DNA from: Dactylosporangium vinaceum
GTDB lineage: Bacteria > Actinomycetota > Actinomycetes > Mycobacteriales > Micromonosporaceae
Length of the DNA stretch: 64,000 nt
Direction of reading: 5' to 3'
Assembly (NCBI RefSeq): GCF_019904175.1
Contig: NZ_CP061913.1
Span: forward strand, 2,480,001-2,544,000
The translations under genes and the position numbers were made by a program. The notes beneath the pieces were generated by a model. The model was not told the DNA's origin and did no database searches. It saw only the letters and a program-made list of their open reading frames with translations. Of this stretch, positions 34,406 to 41,711 are shown in pieces (positions within the stretch are counted from its first letter, which is position 1; each line of letters opens with the position of its first letter).

Positions 34406-35344
34406 GTGCACATGAAAGCGATCGCTCAGGACATGTTCGGCGGCCCGGAAGTGCTGCACGTTGTCGACAAGGACCAGCCCACGGCCGGATTCGCGCAAGT
34501 CCTCGTGCACGTTCGTGCAACAAGCGTCAACCCGACCGACTTCTGGCACCGCGCGAGCGGCGGGCTCCAAGGCCGGATCGTCCCGCTCGGCTGGGACGTG
34601 TCGGGCGTGGTCGCGGCGATCGGCCCCGGCGTGACGCTGTTCGCACCCGGCGACGAGGTGTTCGGCATGCCGCGCCAGCCGGAGCCGGCCGGGACGTACG
34701 CCGAGTTCGTCGTCTCCCCCGCCCGCCACCTGGCCCGCAAGCCGGCCGCGCTGTCACACGAGGAGGCGGCCGCCCTACCGCTCGTGGCGCTCACCGCCTG
34801 GCAGGCGCTCGTCGACGTGGCCGAGGTCCAGCCCGGCCAGCGGGTGCTCGTCCACGCCGCCGCCGGCGGAGTCGGCCACGTCGCGGTGCAGATTGCCAAG
34901 GCACTCGGCGCCGAGGTGATCGGCACGGCAAGCGCACCCAAGCACGCATTCGTCCGCGCACTCGGCGCCGACCGGGTCGTGGACTACCGGGCCGAGGACT
35001 TCGCGGACGTGGTCGCGGACGTCGACGTCGTCATCGACCCGATCGGCGGCGACTACGGCCCGAGATCGCTGCGCACACTGCGGCCCGGCGGCATCGTGGT
35101 CTCGCTGGCGTCCCCGGCCGAGACCGCGCTGACCCCCATCGCCGCGGCTCAGGGCCGCCGCGCCCGGTTCATGGTCGTCGAGGCCGACCGCGCCGGCATG
35201 CTCGCGATCGCCGACCTGGTCGAACGCGGGCTGCTGCGCCCACACCTGGACACGGTGCTCCCGCTCAACGAGGCCGCGAAGGCGCACGAGCTGGGCGAGC
35301 GAGGCACCACAACCGGCAAGATCGTGCTCACGACCGAGCCGTGA
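34406..35344 (+). CDS. NADP-dependent quinone-oxidoreductase-like enzyme (MDR family)
   Basis: 312 residues from a GTG at 34406 (ATG at 34412 also possible). Medium-chain dehydrogenase without zinc ligands: GroES-like domain (VRATSVNPTDFWHRASGG, PLGWDVSGVVAAIGPGV) and Rossmann domain (VLVHAAAGGVGHVAVQIAKA). Members reduce quinones or activated double bonds with NADPH. Divergent from the GlxA-type regulator, the usual regulator/target layout. Confidence 0.92.
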   Translation: MHMKAIAQDMFGGPEVLHVVDKDQPTAGFAQVLVHVRATSVNPTDFWHRASGGLQGRIVPLGWDVSGVVAAIGPGVTLFAPGDEVFGMPRQPEPAGTYAEFVVSPARHLARKPAALSHEEAAALPLVALTAWQALVDVAEVQPGQRVLVHAAAGGVGHVAVQIAKALGAEVIGTASAPKHAFVRALGADRVVDYRAEDFADVVADVDVVIDPIGGDYGPRSLRTLRPGGIVVSLASPAETALTPIAAAQGRRARFMVVEADRAGMLAIADLVERGLLRPHLDTVLPLNEAAKAHELGERGTTTGKIVLTTEP

Positions 35345-35405
35345 AACGACAAACGCCGACGCCGCAACTGACGACCGCGACACAAAGCGACAAACGCCGC
35401 TGCCC

Positions 35406-35465
35406 GCAGCACGTGATCAGCGCGTGAAACGACAAGCAGCACGTGATCAGCGCGTGAAACGACAA
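35406..35465. repeat. 30-bp tandem duplication
   Basis: The unit starting GCAGCACGTGATCAGCGCGT occurs at 35406-35435 and 35436-35465 without change. GTGAAACGACAA also occurs at the end of the preceding gene (35341). Intergenic. Confidence 0.9.
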
Positions 35466-35476
35466 ACGGCGGCGGC

Positions 35477-36766
35477 TCACGACTGATGCGCGGTAGCGCT
35501 CACCTTCTCCGCCGCCGCCGCCACAGAACTGCGCGTCGTCGCGGCCAGGCTCGTCTGTTCGTGCAGAGACGCGGCCACCTCCCGCTGCGCGGTGGCCACC
35601 GTCCCGAGCCGATCGGCAACGCCCCCCACGGCCCCGGCCGCGGCGGTGGCCCCGGCCACCACCTGCCCGACCGTCGCCTCGATCCGGCTCGTCGCGGCGG
35701 CGGTCTGCGCGGCCAGCTCCTTGACCTCGTTGGCCACCACGCCGAACCCCTTGCCGGCCTCACCCGCCCGGGCGGCCTCGATCGTGGCGTTCAACGCGAG
35801 CAGCTTCGTCTGATCGGCCACCGCCTGAATGAGCCCCGCAACCGTCGCGATATCGGCGATCGCGGTCTCCAGCTCACCGATGACCGTGCGCGCATGGTTC
35901 GAGTCGGTGAGCGCGGCCTCCACATCGTGCACGGCACCCTGCACGGTGGTGTTCATTCCGGCCAGAGCCGACTCGAAGGACTCCATCGCCGAGCCGGCCT
36001 CCGCACCCAGACGCACACCGGCGTCGGCCACATCGGCGAGCACGGTCTCCAGGCGCCGGCCGAGCTGCTCACTGCGCGCAACCTGCTCAGCGGCGTTCGC
36101 GGCGGCCTGCTCCTCGCGCGCCGTCGCGCCGTCGGCCGCCGCCCGCAGCTGCTCCTGGTTCTCGACGGCCAGGCGCTCCCGCGCGATGTCGGCCTCCGCC
36201 TCGGCGACGGCCGCGAACCGCCAGTACGCCAGCTGCGTCAGACACATGCCCACAACGAACACGATGTGCAGCAGCGAGAACCAGACCGGGTGGGCCCGGG
36301 CGAGCGGCGTGGAGTACACCATCCACGGCATGGTCATGCCGATGGCCAGATGGTGCACCCCCACCAGCAGCACACCTAGAAAGAGCGGAAGCCAGTCCTG
36401 GTACAGGCTCACCAGCCCCACCACCAGGAAAAAGTGGAAGTGCAGGTCGGTGAGCCCGTTCCCGGCGTGCACGAGCGCCATGGCGCCCAGCAGCAGGCCG
36501 ATGGACACGGCCACCGACCCGCCCCGCCGCGTCCGGGCCATCCCGCCGGCCATTGCGCACAGCAGCACACCCGCGTTGAAGCACCAGATCAGCCACGCCT
36601 CACCGTGCGCGTGCGCGCCGACGACGCTGTGGCCGGTGAGGATGCTGACGACCACGAGTACGGGAAGGTGCAGCCACAGCACAGCGGTCAGCGCGCGGTG
36701 CCGCGAACGGTACGCGGCGTCGCTGAGCCTGACCTTCGGCATGAGCCAGGAGAGCACTCCGGGCAT
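35477..36766 (-). CDS. Methyl-accepting chemotaxis-like protein
   Basis: 429 residues. The N-terminal 205 residues have six membrane helices instead of the usual two with a periplasmic sensor. A coiled coil follows and then a short MCP signalling domain with the hairpin [20 protein letters not shown] and [18 protein letters not shown]. It ends soon after the return helix, so it is shorter than enteric MCPs. No che genes are nearby, and many non-motile actinomycetes carry such orphan receptors. Its partner is unknown. Confidence 0.9.
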   Translation of the reverse strand: MPGVLSWLMPKVRLSDAAYRSRHRALTAVLWLHLPVLVVVSILTGHSVVGAHAHGEAWLIWCFNAGVLLCAMAGGMARTRRGGSVAVSIGLLLGAMALVHAGNGLTDLHFHFFLVVGLVSLYQDWLPLFLGVLLVGVHHLAIGMTMPWMVYSTPLARAHPVWFSLLHIVFVVGMCLTQLAYWRFAAVAEAEADIARERLAVENQEQLRAAADGATAREEQAAANAAEQVARSEQLGRRLETVLADVADAGVRLGAEAGSAMESFESALAGMNTTVQGAVHDVEAALTDSNHARTVIGELETAIADIATVAGLIQAVADQTKLLALNATIEAARAGEAGKGFGVVANEVKELAAQTAAATSRIEATVGQVVAGATAAAGAVGGVADRLGTVATAQREVAASLHEQTSLAATTRSSVAAAAEKVSATAHQS

Positions 36767-36835
36767 GTTCAGCCCCCAAAACGGTCGGATCTGCCCTGCT
36801 CATCGGCAGCCGCCCGGCCGTCTGTAGGCCGCCGC

Positions 36836-37255
36836 TCAGAAGCTGAACACGGCGCCCGTGGTCGTGCTGAGCGTGCACGCGTTGCCGAACGTGTGCCGGT
36901 ACGCGACCTTGCGCCCCTTCCAGCGGCCGCTCGCGGTCACCGTCACCGGGTCCCACTGGTCGGTGCAGACGCCTCCGGCCAGCTGGAGCCGGTCGAACCG
37001 CCCGCCGACCTTGGCCAGCTCCACGCACGCGGTGCGGGCCTGCTTGTGGCTGCCGCCGGCCGGCTGGCAGGTCAGCGACGCGCGCTGCTGCGCCGGCGCC
37101 GTCGACTCGCCCTTGGCCACGGTCAACACGAGCCGGGTCGTGCGCGCGTTCGCCGCCACGGTGGCCGCCGTGGCCGCCCCGGACCCCGCCGCCTCCACCG
37201 CACCGACCGCCGCCAGCAGCACCGCCGCCGACGTGATGGCCCGCGTTACACCCAT
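36836..37255 (-). CDS. Secreted subtilisin-inhibitor-like protein (SSI family)
   Basis: 139 residues. Signal peptide of about 30 residues (VTRAITSAAVLLAAVGAVEA), then an SSI fold: LVLTVAKGE, SLTCQPAGGSHKQARTACVE, DPVTVTASGRWKGRKV and HTFGNACTL. All four Cys of the two disulphides are present (Cys63, 77, 97, 126 approximately). Alignment to SSI places the reactive bond after residue 99: C97-T98-D99-Q100-W101-D102-P103, so P1 is Asp, whereas known members usually have Met, Lys or Arg. It inhibits secreted serine proteases outside the cell. Stands alone. Confidence 0.9.
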   Translation of the reverse strand: MGVTRAITSAAVLLAAVGAVEAAGSGAATAATVAANARTTRLVLTVAKGESTAPAQQRASLTCQPAGGSHKQARTACVELAKVGGRFDRLQLAGGVCTDQWDPVTVTASGRWKGRKVAYRHTFGNACTLSTTTGAVFSF

Positions 37256-37411
37256 TTGCTACCTCCACTGCAACCGAACTTGGTGCGCAGAGCGTACGCC
37301 GATTTGCCCGAATTGTAGGCAAAAACTGACATGTGCCGGGAGGTTGTTTTTCGCGTCGCCGCCCCTGTTGATCGACGTGCGGAGTTAATGTGGGCCACTG
37401 GAGGTAGCCCA

Positions 37412-38017
37412 GTGCCGATGGAAGCGCAGGCCCAGAAGCTCGTCGCCGGCTTGGTCCGGGTGGCCGTCATGGCCCCCGTCGACGGCCCGGCACCCGCGCA
37501 CGGCCTGCCCCCGGCCCACCGGCAGATCATGCTGCTGCTCGGCCGCCGCGAACGCGAATACCGCCTCTCCGACCTCGCCGCCGAGCTTGGCTCGACGGTA
37601 GCGGCGACGATGGCCCTGCTCTCACCCTTGATCGCCGACGGCCTGGTCGAGATGCGCCCGGCCCCGTCCTACGCCGCCCGCGACATGAGCGTCGCCGCCA
37701 CCGATCGCGGCCTGTCGATGACGCCCGCCCCGGCCAACTGGGCCGACCAGCTGCTCTCCGAGGTCGACGGCCTGTCCGAGAGCCAGCAGGCCCGCCTCCT
37801 GCGGATGGTCACCGCCCGGATCGGCCTGCTGCAACAGCAGGGCAGCATCCCGGTCACCCGCATGTGCGTGTCGTGCCGCTTCTTCGACGGCTACCGCCAC
37901 CCCGGAACCGAGACCCCGCACCACTGCTGGTTCGTCGACGCCCCGTTCGGCTACCGCGAACTGCGCCTGCACTGCCCCGACCACATCCCCGGCGAGCCCC
38001 CGAAACCGGCTTTCTGA
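37412..38017 (+). CDS. MarR-like winged-helix protein with C-terminal Cys/His cluster
   Basis: 201 residues from the GTG at 37412, which has GGAGGT 6 bp upstream; an ATG at 37388 lacks this. Winged helix at about 30-110 (HRQIMLLLGRREREYRLSDL; STVAATMALLSPLIADGLVE). The last 50 residues carry CVSCRFF, PHHCWFVDAPFGYRELRL and HCPDH: four Cys and several His in a pattern able to bind zinc, iron or an Fe-S cluster. I recall similar tails in actinobacterial MarR-like proteins, but their ligand is not established. Divergent from the SSI gene. Confidence 0.8.
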   Translation: MPMEAQAQKLVAGLVRVAVMAPVDGPAPAHGLPPAHRQIMLLLGRREREYRLSDLAAELGSTVAATMALLSPLIADGLVEMRPAPSYAARDMSVAATDRGLSMTPAPANWADQLLSEVDGLSESQQARLLRMVTARIGLLQQQGSIPVTRMCVSCRFFDGYRHPGTETPHHCWFVDAPFGYRELRLHCPDHIPGEPPKPAF

Positions 38018-38325
38018 AAACCGGCCACACATCAAAAGCCGGAACCAAAAGCCACAAGCAAAATGCACAAGCCTCAAGCCGAGGATTCCGAGGCCGCTTC
38101 GCTCCCGCCCCGGGTGGGGGGCTCCCGCCCCCATGAGCCCCCTGCGAAGCCCGCACGCTCCGTACGCGCCCCCAAACCCGGGTTACAACACGCTCCGTGC
38201 AAGATCTTGCACCACCGGCCGATGCGGTGTGCCGTCCCGCACGCACCGGTGAACCTTGGCACGCCGCCCGCTGCGCCCGGCGGGAAGTGCTCTTATGCTG
38301 TTCGCGTGACAGCCTGGGGCACACC
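38018..38325. other. 308-bp gene-free region upstream of the STAS gene
   Basis: Contains the perfect palindrome at 38198-38211 and GC-rich direct repeats of CCCGCCCC type. No credible gene. Confidence 0.5.
38198..38211. promoter_or_regulatory. 14-bp perfect palindrome
   Basis: TGCAAGATCTTGCA, 115 bp before the STAS gene. Such a perfect palindrome suits a dimeric regulator. The protein is unknown. Confidence 0.45.
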
Positions 38326-38670
38326 ATGAGCATGTCGGTGACCACCAACGTGATGATGGACGGATCGACAGTACTCTCCGTCCGCGGCGAGATCGATCAC
38401 AGTAACGCGGCCACGCTGCGTCAAGAAATCGTCTCCGCCGCCACCGACCGCCGCCCAAGCTCTTTACGCGTAGACCTGGGCCTCGTGACATTTCTGGACT
38501 CAGCAGCAGTAGGCGCCCTCGTAGCCGCCCAACGCGAGTCCGGCGCCGAGGGCGTCCGAGTAGTCATCTGGCGAGCCAGCCCCTTCGTAACCCGCCAACT
38601 CCAAATAGCCGGCGTCCACGAACTCCTGGGCGTCCCCACAGAACCAGACGCCGACCACATCGCCTACTGA
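38326..38670 (+). CDS. STAS-domain anti-sigma factor antagonist
   Basis: 114 residues from the ATG at 38326. A single STAS domain (VLSVRGEIDHSNAATLRQEI; LRVDLGLVTFLDSAAVGALV). The Asp-Ser of FLDSAAVG is at the site phosphorylated in SpoIIAA-type antagonists. It would bind an anti-sigma kinase and free a sigma factor, but no kinase or sigma gene is adjacent. Confidence 0.92.
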   Translation: MSMSVTTNVMMDGSTVLSVRGEIDHSNAATLRQEIVSAATDRRPSSLRVDLGLVTFLDSAAVGALVAAQRESGAEGVRVVIWRASPFVTRQLQIAGVHELLGVPTEPDADHIAY

Positions 38671-39165
38671 CCCCCTCCGGCCCTCCGCCCCGCCATCTCC
38701 GCACAAACCGCCACGCCTCCGCAACCTCTCACTCTCGCAACCGCCACTTCGCACCGCACCCCTCGCGACAGCCACTTCCGCAACCGCACCCTCGCAACCT
38801 CGCCCCTCGCGACCGCCACCTCTCGCGACCGCCAGGGCGCGGCGGGAGGGCAGGACGCGCCGGGAGTCCAGACGGACTTTCGCGCAACCGCTCCCTCTCG
38901 CAACCGCCACCTCCCGTAGAGACCGCCGCGCTGCGCACAACCGCCTTCTCGTGCACGGACCGCCACTTCCGCGCACCGGACGCAGCTCACACGGGCCCTG
39001 GGTCGCTCGGTGCCTCCCGCGCCCCCTGCATCGGTCCTCGGCCACTCGTGCCCCGGCACGCCTGGAGTGCCGCAACTTCCCAACGGTCGCGAAGCGACGA
39101 GCAAAAGCCACGAGTTCGTTCAACGACCGTTGACCGACGCGCTCGGCTCGTTCTACGCTCGTTGA
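38671..39165. other. 495-bp gene-free stretch with degenerate CGCAACCGCCAC repeats
   Basis: From about 38700 to 39000 the sequence is built of degenerate copies of CTCGCAACCGCCAC-like words. No ribosome site or family match in any frame. The last 50 bp form the promoter of the NTF2-like gene. Confidence 0.65.
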
Positions 39166-39166
39166 A
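39119..39166 (+). promoter_or_regulatory. Inverted repeat TTCAACGA/TCGTTGAA before the NTF2-like gene
   Basis: TTCAACGA at 39119-39126 and TCGTTGAA at 39159-39166 form a perfect inverted repeat; CAACG-AC-CGTTG at 39121-39132 is a smaller one. The right arm touches the start codon, so binding there would block initiation. Confidence 0.45.
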
Positions 39167-39597
39167 TGAACACTCATGAGGAAACGCTGACGGCTCGGCA
39201 GGTTGTCGAGCGAGTGCTCGATGTGGGCCGAAGGCAAGACGCCGAGGCGTTCGTCGAGCTCCTGGCCGACGATGCTGTGATCGAGTGGCCGTACCGGCCG
39301 GAGGGTGTGCCCGGGCGGCTGCAAGGGCGGGGCGAGATCCGGGCGTTCATGCAGCGAACGGCGCGGTCGCTCGTGAGCTTCGACGAGTACCGCGAAATCG
39401 TCATGCACGAAACGGCGGACCCCGAGGTCGTCATCGTCGAGTATGAGGTGCTCGGACGCGTCACCAGGACCGGCGAACCGTTCCGGCAGACCGTGATCGC
39501 GGTGATCCGCGTCCAGGGCGGGCTCGTCGTGTCCTACCGCGACTACATCAATCCACTCCCGCTCATGGCCGTGCTGGCCGCCGCGAACGAGAGCTGA
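39166..39597 (+). CDS. SnoaL-like/NTF2-fold protein
   Basis: 143 residues. NTF2-like cone: helix-rich start (ARQVVERVLDVGRRQDAEAF), then VELLADDAVIEWPYRPEGVP, GRLQGRGEIRAFMQRTAR and strands VVIVEYEVLGRV, RVQGGLVVSYRDYINP. Many such proteins are polyketide cyclases, isomerases or sensors; the D-x-W and R-D-Y-x-N-P motifs match the nuclear transport factor 2 family of actinobacteria. Substrate unknown. Convergent with the MFS gene. Confidence 0.88.
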   Translation: MNTHEETLTARQVVERVLDVGRRQDAEAFVELLADDAVIEWPYRPEGVPGRLQGRGEIRAFMQRTARSLVSFDEYREIVMHETADPEVVIVEYEVLGRVTRTGEPFRQTVIAVIRVQGGLVVSYRDYINPLPLMAVLAAANES

Positions 39598-39641
39598 CTC
39601 GCCGGCTCCGCGGCCGCCCTGGTGCGCGCCGCGAGCGGGAG

Positions 39642-40853
39642 CTAGTTCGCTACGTCCGCGGGTGGCGTGTGGGTGCGGAACGCGGGTGCCAGGACCACGA
39701 TGCCGGCGGCCAGGACGGCCGGGATCACGAACGCCCAGCGCAGCGACAGGCTCTCCGCCACCGCGCCGATCAGACCGGCGCCGACGATGAAGCCGACGTA
39801 GTTGAACAGGTTGACGCGCGCGATCGCGATGCCCGTGCCGGCCGGGTCCAGGCGGCCCGCGGCGGAGAACGACTGGGGGACGACCAGGGAAAGGCCCAGG
39901 CCGACGACGGCGAAACCGGCGATGCTCAGCGCCGGCGTACTCGACACCGCGACCAGGATCAGCCCCAGCCCGCCGACCACCCCGCCGACCGAGACCACCG
40001 CAGTGGGACTGAAGCGGCTGACGAGACGGTCGCCCGCAGTACGACCCAAGAGCATTGTCGTCTGGTACGCGGCCAGGCCCAGCGCGGCGACGCTCGTCCC
40101 CGCGTGCAGGGCCTTCTCGATGAAGACGGAGCTCCAGTTGGAGACGGCCGAGTCGGCGATGAACATGAGCATCATCGCGATGCCGATCAGCACGATCGGG
40201 CGCCACGGGATGTTCGCCTCGACCGCGGCCTGGGTGGCGGCCGGGGTCTCCAGCGCCTCCTCGGACCGGCGGAGCTGGCCCCGGCCGGCGATCACGGCCA
40301 GGATCGCGCCGATGACGGCGACCGTGGCCAGGGATTCGCCGATCGACCAGTGCAGCCGGGCGGTGCCGGACGTGGCGAGGGCACCGAGGATGGCACCCGC
40401 GCTCCAGACGGCGTGGAAGGAGTTGAGGACCGGGCGGCCGTAGCGCCGCTCGACGCCCACACCCTGCATGTTCATCGTGGCGTCGACCAGGCCCAGCATG
40501 AAGCCGACGAATACCAGCGCGAGGTACAAGTGCCAGCGCTCGGCGGCGAAGCCGGTCAACGCGATGGCCAGCGCTACGCCGGGCCCGCCGACCCGCAGCA
40601 CGGGTGAGCTGCCGAACCGGGTGCTCAGCAGGCCCGCGACCACGCTGCCGACGCCGGACACGACAGGCACGGCGAGCAGGACCAGCGACAGCTGCGTGTC
40701 GTCGAACCCGAACTTCCTCTGCAGCGTGGCGACCTGCGTGAGGAGCCCGGCGAAGCAGAAGCCCTGCACGAGGTACGCGCCGGCGACCGCGATCCGGGCG
40801 CGGCGGTCCCGCGGGCCGACCTCGTAGCTCGCCGTGGCCGAGAGCTGATCCAC
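39642..40853 (-). CDS. MFS transporter (12 TM)
   Basis: 403 residues, twelve membrane helices. Short N-terminal cytoplasmic tail, then IAVAGAYLVQGFCFAGLLTQ; motif A-like GLLSTRFGSSPVLRVGG; a long central loop around residue 200. It resembles the YbjJ/FucP-like MFS group with NMQGVGVERRYGRPVLNSFH after TM4. Substrate unknown. The YihY gene on the same strand starts about 860 bp upstream and ends 30 bp before this start. Confidence 0.9.
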   Translation of the reverse strand: MDQLSATASYEVGPRDRRARIAVAGAYLVQGFCFAGLLTQVATLQRKFGFDDTQLSLVLLAVPVVSGVGSVVAGLLSTRFGSSPVLRVGGPGVALAIALTGFAAERWHLYLALVFVGFMLGLVDATMNMQGVGVERRYGRPVLNSFHAVWSAGAILGALATSGTARLHWSIGESLATVAVIGAILAVIAGRGQLRRSEEALETPAATQAAVEANIPWRPIVLIGIAMMLMFIADSAVSNWSSVFIEKALHAGTSVAALGLAAYQTTMLLGRTAGDRLVSRFSPTAVVSVGGVVGGLGLILVAVSSTPALSIAGFAVVGLGLSLVVPQSFSAAGRLDPAGTGIAIARVNLFNYVGFIVGAGLIGAVAESLSLRWAFVIPAVLAAGIVVLAPAFRTHTPPADVAN

Positions 40854-40883
40854 TGGCCGGCTCCCCGATGAAGAGAAGTGAAA

Positions 40884-41711
40884 TTAATTCGGAAGCATTG
40901 CCGACCGTGCGGCCTTGCGCAAGAGCACCATACGGTGTGCCTGGACCGTCGCGGCGTACCCGACGAGCGTCAGCAGGTGAAAGAGGTACAGCCACAGCGC
41001 AACGGCCACTGTCGCGCCGACGCCGTCGAGCCCGCCGAACGGCGTGCCCAGGTTCAGCGGCAGCGCCCAGAACAGCACGAACCCGTGCGCGAACCCTGAC
41101 ACATTGGCGGCCGTGAACGAGCCGACCGCCGTGGTGACCGCCCAGCTGGGGCGCAGGGGTGCGATCAGGCGGTACACGAGGATGACCACCGGGCTCAGGC
41201 ACAGCCAGAGGATCAGGAAGCTCCCGATCACCGCCCACACCGCCGCCCCGCCGCCCGCGCGCAGGTGCCGGGCCGGCCCACCGAGCGCCGCCAGTAGGGC
41301 GAGGACGAGGACCGGCCCGCAGGCGAGCAGCGGCAGGACGAGCAGCCGGCCCAGCCACCCCGTCGTCGCGCCCCCGGCCTCCCCGGACAGCGACCCAAGC
41401 CCGCGCCGGAGCCCCTCGCCGTAGAGCGTGGCCGGCACGAGCGCGACGAACGTCAGCCACCACGACATGCCGAGGCCCGCATCGAGCAGCACATCGGCCC
41501 CGGCCGCCATGCGCTCGGGCATGGCGGCCACCACCGGTTCGGCCAGGTGGCGCACCCGCGCATCCCCGACCAGCGCCGCCGCCAGCCGCAGCACGAGCAG
41601 CCCGACCGGCACGACCGCGATCCCGCCGTAAAAGGTGATCGCGGCCGCGTGCAGATTGAGGTCGCGCCCGCGGAAGAACCGCCCCACCAGCCGCGCAAAA
41701 CGAACGATCAC
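40884..41711 (-). CDS. YihY/BrkB-family membrane protein
   Basis: 275 residues, GTG start overlapping the trpE stop (GTGA), so translationally coupled to it. Six membrane helices in the YihY pattern (LHAAAITFYGGIAVVPVGLL; LVALVPATLYGEGLRRGLG-like segment; ALWLYLFHLLTLVGYAATVQ). The family was once called ribonuclease BN in error; its real function is unknown, probably a membrane transporter. A second family member lies at 48114-49247. Confidence 0.85.
   Translation of the reverse strand: MIVRFARLVGRFFRGRDLNLHAAAITFYGGIAVVPVGLLVLRLAAALVGDARVRHLAEPVVAAMPERMAAGADVLLDAGLGMSWWLTFVALVPATLYGEGLRRGLGSLSGEAGGATTGWLGRLLVLPLLACGPVLVLALLAALGGPARHLRAGGGAAVWAVIGSFLILWLCLSPVVILVYRLIAPLRPSWAVTTAVGSFTAANVSGFAHGFVLFWALPLNLGTPFGGLDGVGATVAVALWLYLFHLLTLVGYAATVQAHRMVLLRKAARSAMLPN

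Noticed and set aside
38500..41463. 987-codon minus-strand frame
   Set aside because: Crosses four real genes and intergenic repeats in a wrong frame; no motif along its length.
40884..41711. Ribonuclease BN annotation for the YihY protein
   Set aside because: The family name is a historical mistake; the protein is an integral membrane protein without nuclease motifs.
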